A DNA stretch of 64,000 nt from Cristatella mucedo (GCA_009760855.2 WPIO01000102.1:622001-686000); one strand, 5' to 3'. Shown: positions 37,111-47,729, counted from the first letter of the stretch. Numbers and translations are program-made. Notes: generated by a model not told the origin, from the letters alone.

Positions 37111-37330
37111 CAATAAAAACAAACAATCATTAAAAGACAATGAATTCAAATGTCAAAAATGCAAATAAATAGGAATTTTAAAAGATAATCTCATTACCGA
37201 AATAAAAGAACAAAAGAATCAAAATTTAATCATTTATGGCTTTTGTCATTGCGGTTATCGAACTCATAAATTTTGGTCAAAAAACAGAAAAGATGAATTA
37301 CAAAAAATATTCAACAAATGCAAATGACGA
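37111..37330 (+). pseudogene. Remnant of a small zinc-ribbon protein
   Basis: One frame reads NEFKCQKCK, then TAA, then resumes with IGILKDNLITEI and ends GFCHCGYRTHKFW. Two Cys pairs suggest a zinc ribbon split by a stop codon. No start is clear. Confidence 0.35.
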
Positions 37331-37476
37331 CAAGGGAGGATAGTTCAAATAGTCACAATAAGACTAACTTAGAAAATAATTAAATAACACAAGTGAGAGG
37401 ATCAATACACAAACAGACAAGAAAGAATAAGGTAAAAATAAACAATCAGCCAACACTTTTTAATTTTATTGATATA

Positions 37477-38542
37477 TGAAAAACGAGATAAATAAAAAAT
37501 ACAATCCAGCAAATGAAGTAATGAAATATCAATTCTTTATTGAACTAAGCACTCCAAAGAAGGCAAAGATTCAAAAACAGTAAGAGAGTATATGAATGCA
37601 ATTCACGAATTTGAAGTTGCAATCAATTTGAAAGATTTCAAAAAATATACTCAAGACTGGGCTTTGGATTTTAAAAACTATCTTTCAAACAAGAAAAATA
37701 ACAAACTGGCAATGAAATTTCAAAATCTTATTACTCTCATTACATATCGCATACAAGACAATTTTTTCAGTAGCTTGGGAAAAAAAAAGACTCTAAACAT
37801 CTTGAAAGCAAAGGAATTGATCGATTATCTATCACAAGAAATGAAAGAAAACAAGGCAAAGCAACTGGAATTCAAAAAGCTATGCAATAAGTGAAATTAT
37901 TGAAACTATAAGAAAAATACCAAATAATGGAGAAATTGAACGAAGTTCGACGTAAGTCAAATGAGAGTCAAATCAATGATCGGTCTTTGCTTGATTGCAA
38001 CCCCCGGCATACAGACATTAATGACAGCAAGAATTGGCTCGATTGAATTTATTCGAGAATATGGTTCTTGTGCTTTCTTGCAAAGTTCAAATCTTGTTGA
38101 AACAAAGCTTAGAAGCAACATAATATCTTTTTTATATCACCAACTCAAGCTTTAATTGATAATTTAATAAACTGGCAAAAATATCTTAAAAAACAAATGA
38201 TTTAAAGAGAAAGACTATTTATTCCCAAGAATAGTGCCGAGTTTTGATAAAAACGGAATACCTATTTTTGAGCTTAAAAAAGAAAAGATAAAATCCACAA
38301 CAACAATAAGAGAAATATTCGAAAGAGCTTTTAAAAACAATAACCTTAATTATATCAACCCACATTCTTTTAGACATACCATTTCAAAGGCAATGAAGCG
38401 AGATACTAATTGCACAAGGCTAATTCCTGCCTTGCACGAAAACTTTGGTCATTCAAAGGGTTTGGCTCACATTATTTCAACTTATGGCAGAGATGATCTT
38501 ATTGAACAAGCAGAGGTTTTGAGAGATTTTAAATTAAAATAA
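37477..38542 (+). pseudogene. Tyrosine recombinase, decayed
   Basis: The N-terminal SAM-like part is the ORF from 37592 (DWALDFKNYLSNKKNNKLAM). A middle part at 37961-38155 keeps IQTLMTARIGSIEFI. The catalytic C-terminus at 38234-38542 has HSFRHTISKAM and GHSKGLAHIISTYGR, the HxxR and H...Y residues. At least three frameshifts or stops separate the parts. It sits beside the dead serine recombinase, so element B once had two recombinase types. Confidence 0.7.
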
Positions 38543-38570
38543 AGTTGAATTTTGTAAAATATAAATTTAT

Positions 38571-40115
38571 ATGAAAGAGAAAGAAAGTAATAAAAATATG
38601 AAAGCCGTAATTTTAGCAAGAGTTTCAGCTCAAGAACAAACACAAGGCGAGTCAATCAATGGTCCAACAGACAGACTTTTGGAATATTGTAAAAGAAAAA
38701 ATCTCCAAACAATCAAAAGCTTTTCAATCGTCGAAAGCTCAACAAAGGGCGATAGGAAGGAGTTTCAAGAGGTTATTGAGTTTATTAAACAACAAAAGCA
38801 AGAAATAGCATTGATTGCAGAGGCGGTCGATAGAATACAAAGAGGATTTAAGGAAATATGATTCAAGCTGGTCAAGTTTGTTTACATTTTAACAAAGAAA
38901 ACCTTGTTATTAATCAAAACTCCAATCCGAGTGAAATTCTAAGATGGGATTTTTCTGTTCTTGGTGCAAAATCCTACGCACTCGATATTTCACACTACAA
39001 AAAGAAGTCTGCTTACAAAACTTCAAAAAGGCGAATTAACAAGAATTGCACCGATTGGCTACTTAAATATAAAAGATGGGCAAGGAAAGTCAAAAATCAT
39101 AGTTGATAAATCAAGGGCTTTCTTATTTAAAGAAATGTTTGAAATGTATTCAACTGGCAAGTTTGCAATAGATGATTTAAAGAAGCTTGCAAAAGAAAAT
39201 AATCTCACAAATACATTTTTTAAGCATAAAGAAGCAAAGCCAGTTTCAAGCAGTGGAATCACTCAAATGCTTTCAAATCCTTTTTATTATGGTGAAATTT
39301 ATGTCAAAAAGTATGATAGATTCTATCATCACAATTACGATGTTTTTATCACAAGAGAACTGCTTGATACATGTCAATTAGTTAAAAAATCAAGAGCAGA
39401 AAAAAAATAACAGAATGCAAGTCATTCAACAAACTTCAAAGAAAGATTTTGTTTTTAGAGGATTATTAAAGTGCGATATAACCGGTAGAACGATAAGTTC
39501 GGATATTAAGAAGGACAAACATACCTATTTAATCACTCGGAATCCAAAGGACATCAAAAAGAAAATTTATGTAAATGAAAATAAAATTTTAAATCAAGTT
39601 AAAGACATTTTTAAATCAATTTCAATTCCTGAAACCCTACTCGAACAGATTACACAACACCCACCAGACTCACATTCGGCAGAAAAAGAATACCATTCTC
39701 ACAAAATAGAATAAATAAACAAAGCAGAGGTAAAAATTCAAGAAAAACTCAATGAACTTCCTGATATGAGAATTGAAAAAAGCATCTCTCAAGAAATGTT
39801 TGAAAAGAAATCTCAAAGTTTAAGAGATGAACTTGCAAGTCTCAACGCAGAAAAACAAATTCATCAAAACGCAGACAATAGCTTTAAAATACCATTACAA
39901 CCGCATTTACATTAGCTTCTAGAGCAAATGAATTATTTCAGAGTTCGGAAATTGGAAGAAAAAGAAAGATTTTGGATTTGTTATTTCCGAACTTATCTTT
40001 ATCAAGTGAAACCCTGCATTATTCCTTGAGAAAACCATTCAATGAGGTACTAGAAAACAAGGAAAACTTAGTTTGGCTCCCCGGGAGAGATTCGAACTCC
40101 CGACCAAGTGGTTAA
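38571..40115 (+). pseudogene. Large serine recombinase of element B, decayed
   Basis: Related to 5576-7093. The N-terminus is intact with the Ser site ARVSAQEQ and VESSTKGDRKEF, AEAVDRIQRGF. Frameshifts follow near 38.86, 38.97 and 39.41 kb, with a stop at 39712 and more decay beyond. FYYGEIYVKKYDRF and the C-terminal KRKILDLLFPNLSL are recognisable. The last codons pass into tRNA-Asn (VWLPGRDSNSRPSG) and end at TAA 40113-40115, the same arrangement as element A at tRNA-Gly. The zinc-ribbon cysteines are largely lost. Confidence 0.85.
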
Positions 40116-40148
40116 CAGCCACCTGCTCTACCACTGAGCTACCGAGGA
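40074..40148 (-). tRNA. tRNA-Asn (GTT), integration target of element B
   Basis: On the minus strand: TCCTCGGTAGCTCAGTGGTAG, anticodon stem GTGG/CCAC around CTGTTAA (anticodon GTT), T arm GGGAGTTCGAATCTCTC, acceptor CCGGGGA, discriminator G and encoded CCA. The 3' end coincides with the recombinase 3' end of element B and with the repeated core tggctcccc. Confidence 0.95.
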
Positions 40149-41427
40149 AAGCAATCATCAATCCAGCAATGTGAAAATAAAAAGCAATAAATTTTTCCAA
40201 TATTTATTTTAGATATTTTTTTAATAACTTCCAACCACTACGGATGTTGAAAATTGACAAAAAAAGCAATCAATAGAGAATTAATATGATACCAAAATCA
40301 TTTCTTGTTGCTACATTTATAAACATAAAAGCAAGGAGAGCGTGAATTCAATTGTCGGCATAAAATGATTCTGTTTCGGCAATTTTTTGTGTTATTTTTG
40401 TTGAAAAAAATAAAGAAGATTTGACAAAAAAACATAATACTGTGTGCAATTTTTTAATAACAGAAATAGTACAATCTACAAATTATTAACAAAAAAGCAA
40501 TAGTAATTTCGCATCTTGGCAGGCACGACATGTAGATTTCCCTACCCCATTATATTGACTAATTTTCATAAAAAAAACCAAAATATAAAGCATTGTGTCG
40601 TTTTTATTGAAAACATTATAATGCTATAAGCACATTATCCATACTTCTAGCACAAATAGCTAAAAACAGACATAATTATTCTTTATCAAATCCCATTGAT
40701 TGCAATAAGTACTTCAATCCACATATTAACAGCCTTCACTTAATTACATTATATATAAAATAACCGCCAGCAATATCGCAAAATTAAGGGCAGCATAAAA
40801 ACACACCAATACCACAAAAGTGCTACGGCAAGATTGAGCCACCAAAAGAAAAAGATGTAATTAATCGTGCAGGGCATTTGCAAAATTAATTGGCAGAATT
40901 TTTAATAGCATGTTATATGGCAGTCGCCATCTCCCCAAATAAATCTGTCCAATAAAAAAACTGGCGGCACAATCAATTTAATGTAATACGCACAACAATC
41001 AAAACACTACAGCTAATAACTATGTGCATAGTAGAATCTTCATTACATAACTTACCGTGCGGCTCAAAAAGCGGCCTTCCAGTATCAACATCTAATTTAG
41101 AACTTTGGGGCGATTTCAGTCTCTAGCCTTCCTAAAACATGAATGCGCCAATCAACATTATCGTTGGATTTAGCTGGAAAATACACCACGCAGCCGATCC
41201 GCCAAAAGCCTCTAATGGATTCATGTTTTACAGCATCATCACACTACTTGCAACACGAGCATCCAAAGCTTCATCCACACGGCCAGCGGCAGCACTTTTA
41301 GCACCATAGTCTGTGCCAGTCTCTGCTGTACTAAAGGATGGAGCAACAAACACGAATTGCCCCAGCTGCATTCACACGGCCAGCGGCAGCACTTTTAGCA
41401 CCATAGTCTGTGCCAGTCTCTGCTGTA
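40149..41427. other. Non-coding region with a 97-bp tandem duplication at its right end
   Basis: From 40149 to about 41030 I see AT-rich sequence without a supported gene. From about 41080 the minus strand regains the composition of the 1020-codon gene: it is the tail beyond that gene's stop, consisting of one and a half copies of a 97-bp unit. Beyond the repeats one frame continues to GRVDEALDARVASS before a stop, suggesting a former longer end. Confidence 0.6.
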
Positions 41428-41480
41428 CTAAAGGATGGAGCAACAAACACGAATTGCCCCAGCTGCATTCACACGGCCAG
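41276..41480. repeat. 97-bp tandem duplication at the 3' end of the CaaX gene
   Basis: Copies at 41276-41372 and 41373-41469 look identical, and the first 11 bases of a third follow. The period is 97, that is 3n+1, so successive copies are read in different frames. The gene's last codons (CCSIL and stop) are encoded within the unit. Confidence 0.95.
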
Positions 41481-44400
41481 CAGCTATATCTACGTCTTTA
41501 ATAGCGGTAATATTGTTCACACTAGAAGATGGCGAAGTTAAATTTGCATCGCGCAAATTCAGGCCTGAATCTATACTATCAATAATGGTGTCTCCGCTAC
41601 CATTCACTACAGATTGCTCCTTAACAGCTGGCGGACAAACTGCGGAAAGAGCAGCACCAGCAGAGCCATCAATTAGTGTTTTTGCCGCAACATTGCCACC
41701 GGCATGTCTTGATATCGCTTCAGCATATTTACCCAAGGAAGTATTTGAAGCCGATGCACTTAAATCTCTAACCACATCCTCACAAGATGCAGCATCAGTG
41801 CCAGATAACAAACAATCTTGTGATGATTTTGAGACAGAAGCAACATGCCGCAAGGTATCTGGCTTTCTTGCTGCATTACGATGATCTGGTTTCAAGGCAC
41901 GATTCGTGGAGTCAGTAGTACCTGTTTTCAACCGTCCTATCACCTCTTCAAAACAAATGGGGAGATCGTTACGAGCATCGGATAGATAAGATTCCGATTG
42001 CGGTAAAAAATATGACGGCGTAACACGGTTCGATTCTAGTAAAGCATTTGTTCGCGCAACATCAGCCTCAGCAGCAAAAACCGTAGCCCCAACATCCACT
42101 GACTGAAATGGATCACTGACAAGAAATTCATATCTTAAGTTTTTTATTTCATCAATCATTGGAGAAAACATTTTCTTAAAATTATTACAAAAATCTTGCA
42201 CATCTTTTAGTGTTTTAACCTCATATTTCTTGATCGTTTTATTTTTGAAAGTATGTCCAATTTCTGGCAATGTCCCATCCTGCCTGATATGCTTTTGACC
42301 ATGCTGAAAATAAGTTCGCCCCATATCAAATTCACCTGATGTGCCAATAACTTCCATACGATCCAAGCAACTACAAATTAATTGCATCATTTTTTCTAAC
42401 ACTGTATTTCTTTTCAGCATTGTTGCGAAAAATGTCTGATTTTCAAATTCCTTATCACTTAAATCTTTAAACACAGGAAGACCACCAATAACCTGCAGCT
42501 TTGCCTCAATCAAACTAAAACACTCCAAAAAGCTAAATTGCATCACTTGATCAGCAGTATGTCTGCCAAGAGGTATGGCACCGCCTAAAATTAATTCAAT
42601 CAATTGACCTTTAATTTTTGCAATTTTATCTGCAGGAAAAATTTGCCGATACAATCCCTGCACTTTAAGATCGTATTGTCGATACTGCTCATCATATGAC
42701 GATATTAATGAAAGCATTTCATCCATATTAATTATACCACTCGTTAGACATGATAAGAAAAAATTTTCCAAAAAATTTTCAAGTTCAGGATTTTTGTGCA
42801 TTTGATAATTTTCCCGCAAACCATTCATAAAAAACTGATCCCATGCATCACAGTATTTTATATATTCATTACCATAACGGCTGTTTTTGCATTCTATGCC
42901 TTGAATTCCTGCAAACAAGCAATTATTAAGATATCTAATAAATAAAAAATATTTTTGATAATCCTCTTCTGAAGGATTTTGGTCATTTCTCTTTATACAC
43001 TTATTATTCAGTGCAATCACATACCTAAAACACTGCTGCAATAATTGTGGAGCATGGGTCTTTAGTTTTTCATTATGCATTAATAACTTTATCAACAAAT
43101 TCACAACACAATAAGGCATAAAAACATGAGACTCGCTTTCTTCTGAAGAATGCAAATCTTTTCTCATCATGTTTGTGGACATTAATTGCCAATCTATTTT
43201 ACACGACAATTCTGCTGTGGTGCCACCAAGTAATTGGCTCGTTTGTACCATTGCTGCACTCTGCTGTGGTGCCACCAAGTAATGGTTGGCTCGTTTGGAC
43301 CATTTTCGCGCTTTAACATGAGCAATCACTTCTTGCTCGGTAATCTCTGCCGCAACAAGCAACTTGGCCAAATGCCTTGGATTTACTTTAGTCTTTGCGG
43401 CTAGGGCGATAACTTCACTCGGACTAAACTTTGGATAGATTTTTGGGATAATTAGCTCATATGCATAATTCAACAATACACTTCCCAATCTATCTTGCAT
43501 TATGGCCAACAGACAATCTTCCATTTGCCTTAAGAGCTCATTATGCCGTTTTTCATTAGATAGGTCAGCAGCAGAATAACCAATTTGCCCGCTCTGATTT
43601 TTTTGTATTTGTATATGTTGATCGTAACTTGGCAAACTGTCGCCAGCTTTCTTACCATGCATTGCCTCATGTTTCTCATAAGTTGGTAAGATGTCATCAG
43701 CCATTACAGCACAGCCAGAAGCTAGCCAACCAGCGCTGTCGCCATTTTTACCATCATTCCCCACATCAGTTCTCAGCAAATCAGCACTTTTTCCGCCTAC
43801 GGTTTTAGATAGATCAGTCACAGCAGCAGAATAACCAATTTGCCCGCTCTCACTAAGACGAGCCAAGTCGCCAGCAGATTCAGAACCACCAACCACACCA
43901 TCCGCCATGGCAGTAATGGCACCAGTATTTGCAATAACTCTATTTACAGTTAACAAAAGGCAATCTAGCAATGCACATTCTACCAGTGAAGCTGTATCTA
44001 TTGCTTGTGGCAAAATGATTAAATATTTCATAATTAGCTCGTTAAAATGCTCAATCATAATTGGCATAGTAGATTTTGAGTCTTCACTTACTCCAGACTT
44101 AATCTTTATTGCCATCGTATTTAGTATGGCATTTTGCTGCTCCAAGGAAAATTTTTTAATGCCATTACGCAGCAAAGCAAATCTAAGATTGCCAGATGCT
44201 GACAAAAAAACTTCATTTTGAAAAGATGTTAACGATGGCAACCCTACCTGATCGTCACAATCTTGCATAGCAGAAATTATGAGTTTTGCCGCTATATCAT
44301 AATCACACTCCTCAGCTTCAACTATGTCAAAGTTTTGATTTTTTCTACTGCCGGCAATAATCAATGGCAATTCAAAAAAAATATCACCTATCATCTTGCC

Positions 44401-44490
44401 ACAATCTTCTTGCGATAGCGGCAAAACAACATTCGAAATTGATTGACTTTCTACACTTGAATAATCTTGACGATCCATAAATTTATCCAT
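41428..44490 (-). CDS. Large protein of unknown family ending in a CaaX box (candidate effector)
   Basis: 1020 residues, no signal peptide or membrane helix evident and no family recognised. Residues about 1-190 and 290-780 look helical; about 190-280 and 850-1000 are low complexity, rich in Ala, Gly, Ser and Asp. The chain ends RVCCSIL-stop: CSIL fits CaaX, with a second Cys just before it. That suggests prenylation, and perhaps palmitoylation, by a host cell. SGQIGYSAA occurs twice (near 225 and 305). A 49-bp duplication near residue 410 is read in two frames. Host delivery is inferred. Confidence 0.65.
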   Translation of the reverse strand: MDKFMDRQDYSSVESQSISNVVLPLSQEDCGKMIGDIFFELPLIIAGSRKNQNFDIVEAEECDYDIAAKLIISAMQDCDDQVGLPSLTSFQNEVFLSASGNLRFALLRNGIKKFSLEQQNAILNTMAIKIKSGVSEDSKSTMPIMIEHFNELIMKYLIILPQAIDTASLVECALLDCLLLTVNRVIANTGAITAMADGVVGGSESAGDLARLSESGQIGYSAAVTDLSKTVGGKSADLLRTDVGNDGKNGDSAGWLASGCAVMADDILPTYEKHEAMHGKKAGDSLPSYDQHIQIQKNQSGQIGYSAADLSNEKRHNELLRQMEDCLLAIMQDRLGSVLLNYAYELIIPKIYPKFSPSEVIALAAKTKVNPRHLAKLLVAAEITEQEVIAHVKARKWSKRANHYLVAPQQSAAMVQTSQLLGGTTAELSCKIDWQLMSTNMMRKDLHSSEESESHVFMPYCVVNLLIKLLMHNEKLKTHAPQLLQQCFRYVIALNNKCIKRNDQNPSEEDYQKYFLFIRYLNNCLFAGIQGIECKNSRYGNEYIKYCDAWDQFFMNGLRENYQMHKNPELENFLENFFLSCLTSGIINMDEMLSLISSYDEQYRQYDLKVQGLYRQIFPADKIAKIKGQLIELILGGAIPLGRHTADQVMQFSFLECFSLIEAKLQVIGGLPVFKDLSDKEFENQTFFATMLKRNTVLEKMMQLICSCLDRMEVIGTSGEFDMGRTYFQHGQKHIRQDGTLPEIGHTFKNKTIKKYEVKTLKDVQDFCNNFKKMFSPMIDEIKNLRYEFLVSDPFQSVDVGATVFAAEADVARTNALLESNRVTPSYFLPQSESYLSDARNDLPICFEEVIGRLKTGTTDSTNRALKPDHRNAARKPDTLRHVASVSKSSQDCLLSGTDAASCEDVVRDLSASASNTSLGKYAEAISRHAGGNVAAKTLIDGSAGAALSAVCPPAVKEQSVVNGSGDTIIDSIDSGLNLRDANLTSPSSSVNNITAIKDVDIAAGRVNAAGAIRVCCSIL
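43212..43309. repeat. 49-bp tandem duplication read in two frames
   Basis: ctgctgtggtgccaccaagt starts both 43212 and 43261. The second copy has three extra bases (tgg). The period 49 is 3n+1; the protein reads the two copies as LVAPQQ and LLGGTTAE, so the duplication created new peptide sequence instead of a repeated one. Confidence 0.85.
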
Positions 44491-45366
44491 TAATAATATT
44501 TATAATATATATTTATATATGCACTGTATATATAAATATCCATAAAAATTATTTTTACTGGCAATTTTACACAACCACCATAACACGATGCAATGTATTC
44601 ATAGTTTTTGGCGATATATATTTTTTTGAATAAAAAAAATATCCAATTCTAATTAGCATCAGATCCAGCAAGTTCTTTTGGCAAATCATCAAATGGAATA
44701 ACTATTTGGCCAACAGCATATCAATAGCCAACTTTGTCTTGATGTTTGAATTTTAACTTAATTATACTGAAAATAATTTGTCATTACGATCAATAATTTT
44801 CATAAATTACGATATTTTTGCAGTCCAAAAAATATAAAACCATCATATAAACAAGCTATAGTATAGCAATAATATCAATATTTATCTCATTGCAAAGAAT
44901 TGTACTTTACTAAATAGTCATAACACAAAACAACAACTCTGCAAATATCATGTGGTTTGTATCTATTATTTTGGTGAAGAAATTAATGCACTTTTACAAA
45001 CAACAGTCCAAATTAATACATTATGAAGTAATTTACCCCAACAAAAATCATATATCAGAAAAATTTACAACACCTCACATAACTCAAAGCACTTTACAAT
45101 ACGGCAAAAAACGCCCACATAATCATACAATCACAAATAACGGCACAAACCAAAAATCACCACAATAACTTCTTTTCACAATAAAAAAACCATAAGAACA
45201 AGCCATATATCTTAAAAAAACACTTTTTCATAAAAATCACAAAAGGCCTAACACAATTCATCATAACAAAAAATTCTTTCAAAATATTATGTAAAAGCTC
45301 ATTATTAATCAAGAAAAAATCTGGACTAAAACTGAAAAAATAGTTGTATTTTAAAGAAGCGTGATT
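44491..45366. other. Long intergenic region before lnt
   Basis: AT-rich; short ORFs on both strands lack ribosome binding sites and have poor composition. No repeat or RNA gene recognised. It should contain promoters for the divergent 1020-codon gene and lnt. Confidence 0.4.
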
Positions 45367-46887
45367 ATGGGGCATTTTGTATTGAGATTTTATTTATTAA
45401 TTTTGTTGCTTTTGCAATTTAATCTAGCCAAAATATCATCTATCTCTGCCAGAATAGTTGATATTTTACATGGCATTGCCCAATCTGGATTGGGTGCATT
45501 TTTTTTAGGAATTTCTTGCCTTTTTGCATCTCCTCCACTGTTTGTTTTTCCCTCATTAATTGTATTTGCTTTCGTTTTTAACGCCGCAATAAAAGCAGGT
45601 GGATATAAAAAAAGCCTGAAAATTCTCTACGGCTTTATTTGTGGATATTTTTTAGGAAATTTTCATTGGATGGCGACGGCTTTTTTAGTTGATTTTAAAA
45701 GTCATGGGCTGCTGGCAATTCCTGCAATTTTGCTTTTTTCAGCCATTTATGGCGGCTATGGCACAATTATTATGTCGCCATTTTTATGGCTTGCGTGCAA
45801 AAAAAACAATGCAATCGCTCGTTACGTACTAATGGCAATCGGGTGGACTATATTTGAATTTATTCGCAGCAGCTATCTTGTTGGTGGGCTTCCTTGGCAA
45901 AGAGTTGGTGTGATTTTTGCGGCAAACGACAATCTATTGCAACTTGCAAGATGGGTTGGAACCGAGGCAATGGACTTGTTTGCAATATCGCTGGCGACCT
46001 TGCCTATGTTATTTTTTAACAATTTTGCCTATAAAAAAATAGCGGTTTTTCTTTCCGCAATCCTAGTGCTTAGTGCGGATATTTCTGGCAGATTTGTCTT
46101 AAAAAACAATCCAACAAAATTCAAAGAAGTTATCGCCATGGGAGTGCAGGGCAACATATCACAAGAGGCAATTCAAGATTCAGAACTTCTGCCGGCAATA
46201 CTATTAAAACAAAAAACTCTCGTAGAAGAATCTCTCGCTACAGTAGAGGATAAAACCAAACTATTAATCATTCTTTCAGAAAGTGCCGTCCCCTATTACA
46301 ATTCTGGAATGAGTGAAGAAATTTTAAAATTTATGGCAGATTTTTCCCCCAATTCCAGTGGGGCGGTATTTTTCGCCTCTCTATATCAAAATATTTATGG
46401 CTATATGTTTAATGCTGCCTCTGTTTTGGACTACCAAGCAAACCTTAAAACAAGATACGTAAAGCAAAGATTAGTTCCATTTGGAGAATATATTCCATTC
46501 AGTAAAATGCTTTATAAATTTAGCGTTGTTCCTCATTTTAACTTACAATCAGGTTTGCCAAACCAAAAAAGGGTAGTGCAACTTGATGGCGATGTCAATG
46601 CAATTTTGGCAATTTGCTATGAAGGTATTTTTGGCGAAGATTTTCGGCGTTTTTATCCAATTAAACCAAACCTCATAATCAACATGACAAACGACGGCTG
46701 GTACGGCAAAAGCCTAGGTCCATACCAACATTACACTCTTGCCAAAATTGCAGCAGTTAGTGCTAAAATGCCAATGATAAGAGTTTCAAACAGTGGAATA
46801 AGCACAATCACAGATAGCTATGGCAGAACAATAAAATATTTAGGACTTGGAGAATCTGGAACAATTGTCAGCAAAATTCCCCAATGA
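45367..46887 (+). CDS. lnt: Apolipoprotein N-acyltransferase
   Basis: About 506 residues. The N-terminal half has at least six membrane helices; the C-terminal half is a carbon-nitrogen hydrolase domain. Catalytic residues: Glu in LSESAVPYY, Lys in YVKQRLVPFGEYIPF, Cys in AICYEGIFGEDF. The enzyme adds the third acyl chain to lipoproteins in the inner membrane. I start it at ATG 45367, eight bases after aaagaag, instead of the GTG at 45361. It overlaps rnd by four bases. The ggt lipoprotein would be a substrate. Confidence 0.93.
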   Translation: MGHFVLRFYLLILLLLQFNLAKISSISARIVDILHGIAQSGLGAFFLGISCLFASPPLFVFPSLIVFAFVFNAAIKAGGYKKSLKILYGFICGYFLGNFHWMATAFLVDFKSHGLLAIPAILLFSAIYGGYGTIIMSPFLWLACKKNNAIARYVLMAIGWTIFEFIRSSYLVGGLPWQRVGVIFAANDNLLQLARWVGTEAMDLFAISLATLPMLFFNNFAYKKIAVFLSAILVLSADISGRFVLKNNPTKFKEVIAMGVQGNISQEAIQDSELLPAILLKQKTLVEESLATVEDKTKLLIILSESAVPYYNSGMSEEILKFMADFSPNSSGAVFFASLYQNIYGYMFNAASVLDYQANLKTRYVKQRLVPFGEYIPFSKMLYKFSVVPHFNLQSGLPNQKRVVQLDGDVNAILAICYEGIFGEDFRRFYPIKPNLIINMTNDGWYGKSLGPYQHYTLAKIAAVSAKMPMIRVSNSGISTITDSYGRTIKYLGLGESGTIVSKIPQ

Positions 46888-47729
46888 AAATAATACACCT
46901 AACTAGTCACAATGTTGCTTCTTTTGCAAAAAAGGTTAAGAATTGTGGATATGTAGCAATTGATACGGAGTTTAGCAAGGGATGGAATAGTTATTTTGCA
47001 ATTTTAGCACTAATGCAATTTTCTTTAGGAGGCGAAGAGGTGTATCTGCTAGACCCGTGCGATAAGGCTTTCGATCTGGAGCCGATAAAAAATTTCTTAC
47101 TTGATATCCGCGTCACAAAAGTTTTACACTCATGCCATCAGGACTGTGAGGCAATTTTATGTTATTTTAAAGTTCTACCGCAAAATATTCACGATACTCA
47201 GGTTGGGGCAAAATTTATAGGATGGGGCAAGCAAATTGGCTATAATTCTGCTGTAAAAAAAGTTTGTGGGAAAATTTTGGAAAAAGATCTGCGCAATACA
47301 AATTGGCTTGCCAGACCTCTGGCGGAAAAATATCTTAATTATGCTTCTTTAGATGTATACTATTTGTTGAATATTTATCGAGCAATAATGGATACATTGC
47401 TAACCAGAGAAGACAGAATGCATGATTTTCTGGAAGAATGTAGTCAATATTCTTCAGATAAAACCTATCAAATTAATTATAAAAAATGCTGGATTAAGTT
47501 TTATAATAAATACGGCGTTGATGATAGAAAATTACGAAATTTGGTAATAATGCGTGAAAAAAACGCCGTCCAGCACAATCAAAACGTGAGAAAAATTTTT
47601 ACCGATGAGGAATTACTTTATATGCACAGAATCAAGCCCAAAAATTCCACACAGCTGGCATCTATTTATAGTAAAAAAAGAATTGTACCGATGGATGAAA
47701 TATTGAAAATTTTTTCTAACAATAGCTAA
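46884..47729 (+). CDS. rnd: Ribonuclease D, short form
   Basis: 281 residues. DEDDy exonuclease motifs: VAIDTEFSKG (Asp, Glu), LHSCHQDCEAI (Asp), YASLDVYYLL (Tyr and Asp). One HRDC-like domain follows (about 200-275); the E. coli enzyme has two and about 375 residues, so this is a shortened form, as common in alphaproteobacteria. It trims tRNA 3' ends. Its ATG overlaps the lnt TGA, so the two are translationally coupled. Confidence 0.9.
   Translation: MKIIHLTSHNVASFAKKVKNCGYVAIDTEFSKGWNSYFAILALMQFSLGGEEVYLLDPCDKAFDLEPIKNFLLDIRVTKVLHSCHQDCEAILCYFKVLPQNIHDTQVGAKFIGWGKQIGYNSAVKKVCGKILEKDLRNTNWLARPLAEKYLNYASLDVYYLLNIYRAIMDTLLTREDRMHDFLEECSQYSSDKTYQINYKKCWIKFYNKYGVDDRKLRNLVIMREKNAVQHNQNVRKIFTDEELLYMHRIKPKNSTQLASIYSKKRIVPMDEILKIFSNNS

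Larger units (their letters stand above)
28456..40082. mobile_element. Integrative element B (decayed relative of element A, at tRNA-Asn)
   Basis: The right boundary is the tRNA-Asn 3' end, into which a broken serine recombinase reads. The 9-mer tggctcccc at 40074-40082 recurs at 28456-28464, giving a unit of about 11.6 kb. Gene order mirrors element A: recombinase at the tRNA, SpoVG-like and small helical genes, a backbone fragment, then restriction cargo with Fic at the far end. Most genes carry stops or frameshifts, so B is probably immobile. The short core repeat alone would be weak; the matching architecture carries the call. Confidence 0.65.

Noticed and set aside
41313-41884. Plus-strand ORFs opposite the end of the 1020-codon gene
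   Set aside because: They are mirror frames of the Ala/Ser-rich C-terminal region and its repeats; the minus-strand frame is 1020 codons long.
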